This document shows, in pieces, positions 25,252 through 33,335 of a stretch of DNA of 38,770 nt; positions within the stretch are counted from its first letter, which is position 1, and each line of letters begins with the position of its first letter. The notes beneath the pieces are model-generated. The model made no database searches, was not told where the DNA came from, and saw nothing but the letters and a program-made list of their open reading frames with translations. Position numbers and translations under genes: made by a program. Origin of the DNA: Candidatus Poribacteria bacterium (GTDB lineage: Bacteria > Poribacteria > WGA-4E > PCPOR2b); assembly GCA_022567695.1 (NCBI GenBank), contig JADFGN010000007.1, positions 1 through 38,770 of the forward strand. Direction: 5' to 3'.

Positions 25252-26424
25252 ATGGCGAAACTGACTAAAGAAGCGAATCGGTTGTACTTAAAATTAACGA
25301 AAAAAGAACGCGGCCTATTGATATCAGTCCGCGATAAAGACGAAAAAGCATACCGTCGAGAGAGAGCCGCCGCACTGTTAAAAATCTCCGAAGGTCAATC
25401 CCCCCATGAAGTCGCTAAACAGCGACTACTAATGGTCGAAGCGCCGCAAAAAGAAAGAGATCCCGACACCATTTATAGTTGGGTGAAGGATTTCGTCAAG
25501 ACCGGGATAAAAAGTCTGACTCATAAACCGCGACGAAAACAGAAACGAGTGACAAATAAGCAGCTTAATGAGTTGCAAGAGACGTTAATCCGAAAAACCC
25601 CTTTCGATTACGGCTTTACTCGGTCTCGCTGGTCGCTGAAAACGCTGAGAAAACTGGTTGAATATCTGTCCGATTATAGCCAAGCGGGTATCTGGTATTT
25701 ACTCCGTCGGTTGCGATTCTCCTACAAACGCGCTCGGGAGTGGCAGCGGAGTGTTGATAAAGGCAAAAAGTATAAAATCCGCCGCATTCGGGGGTGTTTG
25801 GGATACGCTAGAAGATTCCCCCAACAGGTCGCCTTTTTGATGCTCGACGAGTTTTGTTACTATCGCCAACCCAAGGTTGCCCAAGCGTTCTGGCCAATGG
25901 GGAGAAGGTATCAGCCCCCTGCAATTCGCCACTGTGGGAGTCATACTCGCGGACGAATTGTCGGTGCCCTAAACGGCATCAATGGCCAGCTCACTTATCA
26001 ACTTGCCAGTTCAATCACAGTTAAAGTCTTCTCTGAATTTCTTAGAAAATTGGCTGAACAATACAGTCACTATTCAAAGATTTACATTGTTCTGGATAAC
26101 TGGCCTACGGTTCATCGTCATCCCACGGTGCTGGCGTTGATGCAACAGTTAGGGATTACCCCGCTGTTTCTGCCCATCTATTCCCCCGAATCGAATCCGA
26201 TTGAAATGCTCTGGCACGCCTTAACCGATGAGGTACTCAACCTTCACAGAGATTGTAGTTGTTGGACGACACTCAAAGAGAAAGTCAACAACTGGTTATC
26301 CGCTCTCACCAAACCCAGCCCATCGATTCTCAAGCGGGTTGGACTTTTTGCGGCGCCCCGACCATTCAGCCGACGAGCCATCGGCTGTAACACCGATGAA
26401 CACTGGGCTGTCGCATACCACTGA
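25252..26424 (+). CDS. IS630 family transposase (DDE)
   Basis: The 390-residue protein has an N-terminal helix-turn-helix region (about 35-100; TIYSWVKDFVKTGIKSL) and a DDE_3 catalytic core. The triad is Asp199 (FLMLDEF), Asp282 (YIVLDNW) and Glu318 (YSPESNPIEMLWHAL). The spacing and the SPESNPIE motif are typical of IS630. The frame is open with all three acids present, so the enzyme may still be active. Single ORF, no programmed frameshift needed. Confidence 0.93.
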   Translation: MAKLTKEANRLYLKLTKKERGLLISVRDKDEKAYRRERAAALLKISEGQSPHEVAKQRLLMVEAPQKERDPDTIYSWVKDFVKTGIKSLTHKPRRKQKRVTNKQLNELQETLIRKTPFDYGFTRSRWSLKTLRKLVEYLSDYSQAGIWYLLRRLRFSYKRAREWQRSVDKGKKYKIRRIRGCLGYARRFPQQVAFLMLDEFCYYRQPKVAQAFWPMGRRYQPPAIRHCGSHTRGRIVGALNGINGQLTYQLASSITVKVFSEFLRKLAEQYSHYSKIYIVLDNWPTVHRHPTVLALMQQLGITPLFLPIYSPESNPIEMLWHALTDEVLNLHRDCSCWTTLKEKVNNWLSALTKPSPSILKRVGLFAAPRPFSRRAIGCNTDEHWAVAYH

Positions 26425-26511
26425 AAACAGAAGAATTCGACCGCCACGCCCAACTCCTTATCACGTCTGCTTTTCTTGCTGATTATTACCGATTTAAGTT
26501 ATGAAAAACAG

Positions 26512-26526
26512 AGATTCGCCAGTCTA
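26512..26526. repeat. REP-like repeat copy A, right part after the IS insertion
   Basis: ATTCGCCAGTCT here matches the end of the repeat family (ATCGCCAGACT in copy D, ACCGCCAGACT in copy C). It restores the terminal hairpin of copy A if the IS is removed. Confidence 0.6.
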
Positions 26527-26672
26527 ACTAAATTTCTCTATTAAAGTATATATTTTGAACCATGGAATCCGCATGGTTATTGACTTTTTGTGGAAACTTA
26601 TTCACGAAAATTACTTAGGAAGAAAACCCTGTGACCTTCAGTCGCTCACACTTTTATGATTTGGAGGAAAAT

Positions 26673-27530
26673 ATGCTACTGCGTGTTGTTTTCTTTAGTG
26701 CCTTGCTTTCGCTCACGATTCTCGCATTTTCATCGGCTTTAGAAGTCGGCGACATTGCTACGGATCGGACAATATCCAAAGAAGCAGAGATTAAGCTCTC
26801 CGATTTCCACGGGAAATCTAACGTCATCGTAGCGTTCTATAAGCCAGATGATGCAAGTGCGAAATTCGTTTCGCAATTAGAAAACCAAATTGAAGCGTTC
26901 AAGGCAAAATACGATGCAATGATCATTCGTCAGGAGGGAGAAGCCGCAACTTTCATTATCGACAAATCGGGGTATGTCCGCTGGAAAAGCGTTACCGCCC
27001 CAACAATCGAACAATTGGAAATTGAGTTGGCAAAACTCAGGCGCGACAAGCCTTTAGAGATTGGGTCGCTTGCACCGGATTTCAACCTGACTGAAGCCGA
27101 CGGCAAAACGACTTTTAAGCTCTCAGAACATGAGGGCAAAAAGAATGTGTTGGTGACACTGCTGTTGCAGACCTACTGACCGATCTGTGCAAGATACACG
27201 TCGCAGTTTGCGGCGAATCGAAAATTATTCGACGAGAAATATGACACGATTGCAGTCGTTATCAAGCCGGAACCGCTGGAGCTTGTATCAACCTTCAAAG
27301 ATCCAGTGACGATGGACGTTCCGTTACTCGCAGACCCCGGCTCGTCGGTACATGAAGCCTATGGACTCATCAAGCCTTACCATTTCCACAATCGAGACAT
27401 GTATCTCCCAACAACAATGTTGATCGATAAGAAGGGCACGTTGAGATGGCTTTACATCGGTAAAAGGAACTCAGATCGCCCGAACCTGAAATTGATTACG
27501 GAGCAACTTGAAAAGCTGAATTCTGAGTGA
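26673..27530 (+). CDS. Secreted redoxin (AhpC/TSA, thioredoxin fold), putative selenoprotein with in-frame TGA at 27177
   Basis: From the ATG at 26673 (GGAGG upstream) a signal peptide (residues 1-22) leads to two redoxin-like domains. The first (about 24-124) lacks redox cysteines and is shortened. The second (about 128-285) opens IGSLAPDFNLTEADGK, a clear AhpC/TSA start, and reads LLQTY-TGA-PICARYTSQFAANRKLF in one frame, then continues through DPGSSVHEAYGL to a stop at 27528-27530. TGA stands where the first Cys of CPxC is expected, giving UPIC if read as selenocysteine (residue 169). A 7-bp hairpin (27199-27215) with loop GTT begins 19 bases after the TGA, and its loop lies 26 bases after, as in bacterial SECIS elements. 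The alternative is a nonsense mutation. It would reduce peroxides or disulfides outside the cytoplasm. Confidence 0.75.
27199..27215 (+). promoter_or_regulatory. Candidate bacterial SECIS hairpin
   Basis: CGTCGCA (27199-27205) pairs with TGCGGCG (27209-27215), seven pairs including one U-G, around loop GTT (27206-27208). The loop begins with G and lies 26 bases after the TGA, inside the window of about 16-37 bases reported for bacterial SECIS elements. SelB would bind it to insert selenocysteine. Confidence 0.6.
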
Positions 27531-27620
27531 ATAAATAACTACGCTGTTCAATTTGAATTGAAAGATCCGGGCTGTTGAGTTTTCGCGAGACCTTTATCAA
27601 TGCAACATCAGGAGCATAAA

Positions 27621-28847
27621 ATGAAGATCACCGACATTGAGATTATTCCGATTTACCCACGCCTCGCAGAACGTTACGAGAATCGCAAAGTTGACTTATA
27701 TGGCATCGACCATCGGACGGTTTTCAAGGTCCATACAGACAACGGGCTAGTCGGCTACGGCGACATACGGGGGCGTCCCGGCGGACATCCCGCCCAGTCT
27801 AGCGTGAAATCCCTCATCGGCCGCAACCCGTTTGACTTCATCAATGCCAATCTTAACATGGGCTTAAGCGGTGCGCTGTATGATGTAATGGGGAAATACC
27901 TCGAAGTGCCAGCCTACAAGCTAATGGGTCAGAAGGTTCGCAGTTGGATGTCGGTAGCCGCATGGACTCGCCCCGCTTCGCCGGAAGCGTTCCGCGATGA
28001 GATCCAGCGGGCGGTGGCCGAAGGCTACACCATCTTCAAGATGCACACCTGTGCGTATCACGATGTGATTGAACAGACGCGCCTCGCCGAAGAGGTTGCG
28101 CCTGCCGGATTTCAGATTCACTACGATTTTAATCACAACCGAAGTTTAGGCGCGGTTCTACCCATCATCAGTGAATTGGAGCGGAACCATCCCATCGTCG
28201 GCTATATCGAAGATCCGCTTGTGAAAAACGATATCGACGGTTGGCGGAGGTTGCGCGAGCAAACTCACCTCCCGATTATCATGCACGGCACACCGCTCGG
28301 CGGCCTGCAAGAGATTATGCACGGTATTGCTGATATTTACATGCTTGATAGCGGTATCGGTAATACGTTGGCGACTGGCCTTGCGCTTGGAAGGGCAAAC
28401 ATTCAAACGATTATCCAGTTGACAGGTGGCACACTCACCAAGGCGCTGGCGTTGCATATGGCGGCTGTCCTGCCGACCCATACTGCTCACACCATCAATC
28501 TTGACGACCAGTACGAGGAAGACATTACCACAGAACGCATTCCGGTGATCGAGGGTGCTTCGCCTGTCCCTGAAAGTCCCGGTCTTGGGCTCGAAGTAGA
28601 CGAAGATGCGCTGGCACGGGTTGCCGCGAATAAACCGATAGAACGACCTAAACATGTAGGCATCCTCCACATGCCGGGTGGTCATACATTTTATGGGCGC
28701 TCCTATATTTCACCGAGTGGGCTGACGGGGCGTGAGGAAGGAACTATCCGGGGACTTAAATCGGAACTGTGGGAGGATGATGGTTCAAATGAGTTCGCTC
28801 GAATCTATGAGCGAGTGCAGAAGGAAGGGACGTTTCGCGCAAATTAA
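27621..28847 (+). CDS. Enolase superfamily (mandelate racemase/muconate lactonizing-like) protein
   Basis: The 408-residue protein has the N-terminal capping domain (MKITDIEIIPIYP..., HTDNGLVGYGD) and a barrel with YTIFKMHT, IHYDFNHN and GYIEDPL, matching the catalytic Lys and the first two Mg ligands (Asp and Glu) of the mandelate racemase group. The third acidic ligand is not evident; that strand reads LPIIMHGTPLGG. CAGGAG lies 6 bases before the ATG at 27621, preferred over one seven codons upstream. Likely a sugar-acid dehydratase or epimerase; substrate unknown. It follows the redoxin gene by 90 bp. Confidence 0.82.
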   Translation: MKITDIEIIPIYPRLAERYENRKVDLYGIDHRTVFKVHTDNGLVGYGDIRGRPGGHPAQSSVKSLIGRNPFDFINANLNMGLSGALYDVMGKYLEVPAYKLMGQKVRSWMSVAAWTRPASPEAFRDEIQRAVAEGYTIFKMHTCAYHDVIEQTRLAEEVAPAGFQIHYDFNHNRSLGAVLPIISELERNHPIVGYIEDPLVKNDIDGWRRLREQTHLPIIMHGTPLGGLQEIMHGIADIYMLDSGIGNTLATGLALGRANIQTIIQLTGGTLTKALALHMAAVLPTHTAHTINLDDQYEEDITTERIPVIEGASPVPESPGLGLEVDEDALARVAANKPIERPKHVGILHMPGGHTFYGRSYISPSGLTGREEGTIRGLKSELWEDDGSNEFARIYERVQKEGTFRAN

Positions 28848-28918
28848 GCGTTTGACAATTTGGGTTCAATGCGCTCGCTTTCCCGCTAGTTTCGACAAAT
28901 GGCTTTTAGAAAAAATCG

Positions 28919-28947
28919 TTGACTGAAAAATCGATTCATAGTATAAT
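28919..28947 (+). promoter_or_regulatory. Sigma70 promoter for the LamG gene
   Basis: TTGACT (28919-28924), a 17-base spacer and a perfect TATAAT (28942-28947). Transcription would start near 28955, giving a leader of about 75 bases before the ATG at 29029. Confidence 0.7.
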
Positions 28948-29028
28948 GGCGTCAAATTACCTATAGGTTTTGATCAAGTCACCCTACCGATTTATTTACC
29001 AACACATTGAATCTGGAGGTAACGAAAG

Positions 29029-29832
29029 ATGAAAACTGTTTATGGAAGCAAATTCACCCTAATCTGGCTAAGTTCTATCATCCTTGGCTTGGTGTGCACG
29101 GGCATCAGTGATGCTGCTATAATCGACAAGGACACCCTAGAACTTGCCTTTCTCTTTGATCAAAATAGTGGTAAAACTGTCAAAGATTCCTCCGAAAATG
29201 GCCGTGACGGAACAATTATAAGCGGCCCGAAATTTGTTAAGGGGAAGTTTGGCAACGCATTGGAGTATGACGGCAAGGATGATAATATCATTGTAGAGGG
29301 CTACTTTGGAATCGGTGGCACAGAACCTAGAACCACGGTTTTCTGGTTTAAGAGTAAGGATGCCAGAGAGCATTCATGGGTGAAGTGGGGACCGAATGTC
29401 ACCGGCCAAAAATACTACGTAAGAGCTCATCTTGCTGGCGCCGAGTGCTATCTACGAGTTGAAGTCGCCGGCGGCCAAAATTACGGGGGCGACGATGTAT
29501 GCGATGGGGAATGGCATCATTGTGCTGTTGTCTTCCCCAAGGGATCCAAATCTGTACAAGATCACAATCTCTATGTTGATGGCAAACTTCAAATTAAGCA
29601 AGGCGGCGATCAAGCCATGGATACAGACAATAAAGCTCAGGAGGTCAATATGGGTGACTTTCTGGCTCACCATGCGTTTATGTTCGGCCTCTTCGATGAA
29701 GTTGCGATTTTCAACGTGGAGCTGACCCCCAAACAGATTGATGCCATCATGACCGATGGATTGGCAGCCGCCCTTGCTATTGAACCGCAGGGGAAATTGG
29801 CTACCAGTTGGGCGATCATTAAGGCTTATTAG
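29029..29832 (+). CDS. Secreted LamG/concanavalin A-like domain protein (paralogue 1)
   Basis: A signal peptide (residues 1-30, cleavage near SDAA) precedes a laminin-G-like fold: LAFLFDQNSGKTVKDSSENGRDG, FGNALEYDGKDDNI, then WHHCAVVF and HNLYVDGKLQIKQ, ending LFDEVAIFNVELTPKQIDAIM. These are standard LamG_3 motifs. The C-terminus AIEPQGKLATSWAIIKAY is shared with paralogue 2 and with many poribacterial secreted proteins. GGAGG lies 12 bases before the ATG. Probable role: binding sugars or adhesion at the surface. The domain has no enzyme motif. Confidence 0.88.
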   Translation: MKTVYGSKFTLIWLSSIILGLVCTGISDAAIIDKDTLELAFLFDQNSGKTVKDSSENGRDGTIISGPKFVKGKFGNALEYDGKDDNIIVEGYFGIGGTEPRTTVFWFKSKDAREHSWVKWGPNVTGQKYYVRAHLAGAECYLRVEVAGGQNYGGDDVCDGEWHHCAVVFPKGSKSVQDHNLYVDGKLQIKQGGDQAMDTDNKAQEVNMGDFLAHHAFMFGLFDEVAIFNVELTPKQIDAIMTDGLAAALAIEPQGKLATSWAIIKAY

Positions 29833-29868
29833 GATGTCGGCTATAAAATTCAGTTTCCTAAAAGAACA

Positions 29869-29937
29869 TCGTAGTGACGACTTGAGCCGTTTGTCGAAAA
29901 AGAACGACTGAGGTCGTTGCTACGAACGCAATTTTTT
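29869..29937 (+). terminator. Palindromic repeat / probable terminator after LamG paralogue 1
   Basis: Arms 29869-29891 and 29903-29925 are inverted (18 of 23 matches, many others U-G). A T6 run follows at 29932-29937. It lies about 40 bp past the stop of LamG 1 and may be a dispersed repeat serving as a terminator. Confidence 0.55.
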
Positions 29938-30008
29938 AACAACTCAACGAGGAGGTAATGTTATCGTGAAAAGGTTTACTGTAGCTTGGATGAGCTTGAT
30001 TATTCTTA

Positions 30009-30752
30009 GTGCTGTGTGTGGGCATGAGTGATGCCGCAATAGATTCCGCAACTGCTGAAGTCCTACTGCTTTTTGATGAAGGATCGGGTGCAGTCGCCAA
30101 AGATGCTTCTGGTAATGGCAACGACGCAGAGGTTTTGGGTGCGCAGTGGATTGATGGTCCGTTTGGCAAAGCATTGGAGTATGATGGTGTCGATGATAAT
30201 GTGATTATAACTGGCTACCTTGGAATCGGCGGCACAGAACCCAGAACTACCGTTTTCTGGTTCCAGAGCAAAGACGCTAGGGAGCATTCATGGGTGAAAT
30301 GGGGGCCAAATGTCACTGGTGAAAAATACTACATCCGAGCTCATCTCGACGGTGCCAACTGCTATCTGCGCGTTGAGGTGGCAGGCGGTCAAAATTATGG
30401 CGATACAAATGTTTGTGATGGGGAATGGCACCATCTCGCCGTTGTTTTCCCCGATGGCTCTGATTCTGTACAAGACCACGATCTCTATGTTGACGGCACC
30501 CTTGAACCCAAGATTGGCAACGATCAAGTGATGGACACAAATATCGCGGATCAGGAGGTCAATATGGGCGATTTCCTAGCGCACCATGACTTTATGTTCG
30601 GCTCCTTCGATGAAGTTGGGATTTTCAACGCCGCTCTGACCGAAGCTGATATTAATATGATCATGACCCAAGGATTGGCGGGAATCAGCACTTCAGTTGA
30701 GCCGCAGGGCAAACTGGCTGCCACGTGGGGCGCACTTAAAAGCCAGTTTTAA
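30009..30752 (+). CDS. LamG domain protein (paralogue 2), signal peptide frameshifted
   Basis: The 247 residues from the ATG at 30009 match paralogue 1 across the whole LamG domain (ALEYDGVDDNVI, WHHLAVVFP, SFDEVGIFNAAL) and share the C-terminal VEPQGKLAATWGALK tail. Upstream, GGAGG and a GTG at 29966 begin a signal peptide (KRFTVAWMSLIILSAVCG) that runs out of frame by one base within GTGTGTGGGC (about 29991-30001, approximate) and stops. Removing one base would join it to GMSDAAI, exactly as in paralogue 1. As it stands the open frame lacks a signal peptide, so the gene is a recent frameshift, a phase-variable gene or a sequencing error. Confidence 0.8.
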   Translation: MLCVGMSDAAIDSATAEVLLLFDEGSGAVAKDASGNGNDAEVLGAQWIDGPFGKALEYDGVDDNVIITGYLGIGGTEPRTTVFWFQSKDAREHSWVKWGPNVTGEKYYIRAHLDGANCYLRVEVAGGQNYGDTNVCDGEWHHLAVVFPDGSDSVQDHDLYVDGTLEPKIGNDQVMDTNIADQEVNMGDFLAHHDFMFGSFDEVGIFNAALTEADINMIMTQGLAGISTSVEPQGKLAATWGALKSQF

Positions 30753-30792
30753 TACGGATTTCTAAGCCGTTTTCTGCGATCTGAATACTGTT

Positions 30793-30836
30793 AAAGCCGG
30801 GGTATAGGGTGTTGTACCCCGGCTTTGTTATTTTCT
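30793..30836 (+). terminator. Strong Rho-independent terminator after LamG paralogue 2
   Basis: A perfect 12-bp stem, AAAGCCGGGGTA (30793-30804) with TACCCCGGCTTT (30815-30826), and a 10-base loop, followed by a T-rich tail (GTTATTTTC). It sits 40 bp after the stop codon. Confidence 0.85.
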
Positions 30837-30959
30837 CGAAACTTTGGGTGTGGACCCATCCAAGACCCCAAGGTAAACTCTTCAACTTTACCCAACTTCA
30901 TAGATTGCCTCAAAGTTCCTTTCCGAAATTTGATTAGCTCTGCGACAATCTTTTCAGCA

Positions 30960-32567
30960 ATGAGCATTCCCATACTAAAGCAACCTCTGTCTTTGCAGTG
31001 CGCCATGGGTCACCTCTTTCTGGGCTTTTTACTGTTTTTTTTATTTTCTAATCCGGCAGCGGGAACTTCCCCTCTACTCAATGTCCCTTTGGACGATCCA
31101 ATGGTGCAGGAAGTCTACCAGTTTGTTGATCGAGTTGTGCTTAAGTATCAACTGAAGGGCCTCCTCAAAAACCAACGCCCCTACACTCATGGGAAAGTCT
31201 CGAAAATCCTGGACCAGCTCCGTGTTGGTAATTTTCCATTGACGCCGATCGAACGCAAACGTCTGGCACGATTAACCCGATATTTCTCAGCAGAATCCTC
31301 TCCGTTATTAACGGCAAAAGGAGAAGACTATCGTTTTGATTTCAACCTTGAATTAGGTCAAATTAACACACATCGGACTAATCCTGCCGATCCGTCGGGC
31401 ACAGAATATGCTTGGCAAACCCGGCCAATTGTTAGAGGAGGTATTCGTGACGATTTCGCGTTCTCCACAGATTTACGTTTCTACCTTATCACTAACACGG
31501 TTCTGCCTAATACCGTGCGTGTCGAGGTGGAAGCAAATAAATCGGGAGAGAATTTCATCACTGCTGGGCTTGTCCCTGCTTACGCAAAATTTAAGCTCCC
31601 CTGGTTTGAGTTGCTCATCGGAAAAGATAACCTAAGCTGGGGACCAGGGAGACATGGGAACCTCCTCCTCTCTGCAAATCCACTGCCGATGGATATGATC
31701 CAAATTCAGGCACAATACGGAAAAGTTGGCTTTCAGGCTTTCACAGCGATAGCAGAAAGTTCACATGGCCAAAAAATCCTTTCAGGCCATCGCTTGGATC
31801 TCAATCTCTGGGATAGGGTCAATCTCGGTATAGCTGAAACCGTAGTTATCGGAGAGGAAAATTTTGAGCTTCGCTTCCTCAACCCCTTTACAGTCTACAC
31901 TGTTACTGAACTTTCTGGCGGTGGGATTTTGGATGAACCCGTAAAGACAAGCCTTGGTAACACACTGATTAGTGGAACTATGGAATTACGAATATTTAGG
32001 AATCTCGCGTTATATGGCGAGCTAATGATTGATGATTTCCAACCGCGGTACGGATTGAATAGCTATCGAAACTGGGCAAGCAAGTTTGGTCTCCAACTGG
32101 GAGTTCAGCTTGTCGATCCCCTGTCAATTGATAACACGGATCTCAGAATCGAATACGCATTTATCAATCAATTTGCCTACACGCATATACGCCCAGTTAA
32201 TGAATACACGCATTTTGATCGACTCATTGGTCACGAGATTGGATCCGATGCCGACGATCTCTGGGTTGACTTCAAATATTGGGTAACAGACACGATAGCG
32301 GCTGGAGTTACTTACGAACTTCTGCGAAACGGCGAAGGAGATGTTACAAAATCGCATCCATACGATGGATCGGACGAGCCGTGGGAGTTTTTATCGGGAA
32401 TTACGCAATCAACGCATGCTTTTTCGGTTGAAGGACAATACCATGCCATCGGAGGCTTCATTGTGAAAGGAGAGTATACTTTTTCGCACATTACGAACCT
32501 GAATCACCGGAAGGGAATTCAGGACAATCAGCATGAGGTGATATTGACAGCACTTTATCGGCTATGA
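30960..32567 (+). CDS. Wzi/capsule-assembly-like outer-membrane beta-barrel protein
   Basis: From the ATG at 30960 the 535-residue product has an N-terminal hydrophobic segment (GHLFLGFLLFFLFSNPAAG) and a signal-peptide-like end. After a helical part (PMVQEVYQFVDRVVLKYQLKGLL) come alternating beta strands, with LIGKDNLSWGPGRHGNLLLS, typical of Wzi-family porin-like proteins, and a terminal aromatic-rich strand ending in LTALYRL. Wzi helps attach capsule polysaccharide to the outer membrane, which fits the adjacent exopolysaccharide genes (33322-38770). No ribosome binding site was found. The frame stays open back to 30825, inside the preceding terminator, so starts upstream of 30960 are unlikely, and an ATG at 31005 is an alternative. 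Confidence 0.72.
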   Translation: MSIPILKQPLSLQCAMGHLFLGFLLFFLFSNPAAGTSPLLNVPLDDPMVQEVYQFVDRVVLKYQLKGLLKNQRPYTHGKVSKILDQLRVGNFPLTPIERKRLARLTRYFSAESSPLLTAKGEDYRFDFNLELGQINTHRTNPADPSGTEYAWQTRPIVRGGIRDDFAFSTDLRFYLITNTVLPNTVRVEVEANKSGENFITAGLVPAYAKFKLPWFELLIGKDNLSWGPGRHGNLLLSANPLPMDMIQIQAQYGKVGFQAFTAIAESSHGQKILSGHRLDLNLWDRVNLGIAETVVIGEENFELRFLNPFTVYTVTELSGGGILDEPVKTSLGNTLISGTMELRIFRNLALYGELMIDDFQPRYGLNSYRNWASKFGLQLGVQLVDPLSIDNTDLRIEYAFINQFAYTHIRPVNEYTHFDRLIGHEIGSDADDLWVDFKYWVTDTIAAGVTYELLRNGEGDVTKSHPYDGSDEPWEFLSGITQSTHAFSVEGQYHAIGGFIVKGEYTFSHITNLNHRKGIQDNQHEVILTALYRL

Positions 32568-32573
32568 GAATGG

Positions 32574-32680
32574 CAGCAGTTGAAACTGCACCAACCGTTG
32601 TGAAGTCCGCCATCGCGGACTCTGCTGGATCTACACTTTCTTGGCGGCACTTCGCAAGTGTCGCTCCGATTTCAATCGTT
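32574..32680. repeat. REP-like palindromic repeat, copy B
   Basis: CAGTTGAAACTGCACCAAC, hairpin AGTCCGC-CATC-GCGGACT (32604-32621), a degenerate second hairpin (GGCACTTCGCAAGTGTC) and the end CCGATTTCAATCG. It lies just downstream of the Wzi-like gene and near the RAYT stop codon, and has the same orientation as copy D beyond the other end of that gene. Confidence 0.75.
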
Positions 32681-32702
32681 TAAGCCCATTTCCTCTTTCC
32701 AG

Positions 32703-32775
32703 GTTGGCCTGTGCAGACTACTAGCCTGCGAAGGCAGGCTTTGCAGTTGTTGCTGCGGTTTTCAACCGCCAGACT
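32703..32775. repeat. REP-like palindromic repeat, copy C (partial)
   Basis: Contains the second hairpin AGCCTGC-GAA-GGCAGGCT, then TTGTTGCTGCGGTT-TTC-AACCGCCAGAC, matching the right half of copy D. The first hairpin is degenerate. It lies 17 bp past the RAYT stop. Confidence 0.75.
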
Positions 32776-32792
32776 ATTTCTCAAGATTATCT

Positions 32793-33218
32793 TTAGGAAT
32801 CATCTGGAATCATAGTCTGTTCCCATTCTTCCCACAGATTCTGGCCTGCATGGTGTGTTTTCTGTTTCTCAATATAGACTTGTACAGCGGGTACATCCGT
32901 TTTCCGTAGTGTAAAAGCACCATAAGCACCTTGCCACTTGAAGAACTGTCTCGGCACAATCTCGTGGGTCATCAGATGCGACGAGGTGCCTTTCACTTCT
33001 TTGGCCAATGTTGCGACTGTCACCGTCGTATGCAGCCGCACCAGTAAATGCACATGGTCAGCGGTACCACCAATGGCTAGTGGTACACATTTGAGGTCAC
33101 GACACTTTGCGGCGATAGCAGCGTAAAGGCGGGCTTCAATTGCCTCGGTAATCAGCGGTAGGCGATCCCAGGTTGCCCATACAAGGTGCAGATAGAGTTG
33201 AGTGTAAGGTGCACGCAT
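32793..33218 (-). CDS. REP-associated tyrosine transposase (RAYT, Y1_Tnp, IS200/IS605-like)
   Basis: The 141-residue product has GGTADHVHLLV with the HUH metal site (His55, His57) and YIEKQKTHH with the catalytic Tyr115. The end FKWQGAYGAFTLRKTDVPAVQVYIEKQK is typical of RAYTs. HUH-Y1 enzymes cut and join single-stranded DNA at hairpins, and RAYTs act on REP-type repeats rather than moving a full IS. Hairpin repeats of one family (copies B, C and D) lie on both sides, as expected for a resident RAYT with its substrate. No tnpB partner is present. Confidence 0.9.
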   Translation of the reverse strand: MRAPYTQLYLHLVWATWDRLPLITEAIEARLYAAIAAKCRDLKCVPLAIGGTADHVHLLVRLHTTVTVATLAKEVKGTSSHLMTHEIVPRQFFKWQGAYGAFTLRKTDVPAVQVYIEKQKTHHAGQNLWEEWEQTMIPDDS

Positions 33219-33231
33219 GGGTTTTTATTAA

Positions 33232-33335
33232 CAGCAGTTGAAACTGCACCAACCCTTCCAAAGTCCGCCTTCGCGGACTATTGAGCCTGTGAAGGCAGGC
33301 TTTGCAATTGTTGCTGCGATTTCAATCGCCAGACT
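33232..33335. repeat. REP-like palindromic repeat, copy D (most complete)
   Basis: Order of parts: CAGCAGTTGAAACTGCACCAAC, hairpin AGTCCGC-CTTC-GCGGACT (33262-33279), hairpin GCCTG...CAGGC (33285-33300), TTGTTGCTGCGATT-TC-AATCGCCAGACT. The right end overlaps the last codons and stop of the nucleotidyltransferase gene at 33322, so the repeat contributes the residues before that stop. Confidence 0.8.

Larger units (their letters stand above)
25091..26511 (+). mobile_element. IS630-family insertion sequence, about 1.42 kb, complete
   Basis: The ends are 26-bp imperfect inverted repeats, 25091-25116 and 26486-26511, with 20 of 26 matches; both begin CTGTTTTT and close with AAATCGGTAA (right end read in reverse complement). 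Inside is one intact transposase. A perfect hairpin (ACTGCAAT/ATTGCAGT, 25117-25136) sits just inside the left end. The TA target duplication typical of IS630 was not recognised at the edges, so the exact boundaries may be off by a few bases. Confidence 0.75.

Noticed and set aside
27177-27179. Treating the redoxin as two separate genes or a simple pseudogene at this TGA
   Set aside because: The same frame continues with strong family similarity on both sides, the TGA falls on a redox Cys position and a SECIS-like hairpin follows, so selenocysteine is the better reading, though not proven.
30825-30959. Upstream extension of the Wzi-like protein
   Set aside because: The frame is open, but it begins inside the preceding terminator and would put 45 residues before the signal peptide.
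24983-33335. CRISPR array
   Set aside because: The repeats are few, about 100 bp, contain internal hairpins, are widely separated and lack regular spacers; they fit REP/RAYT elements.
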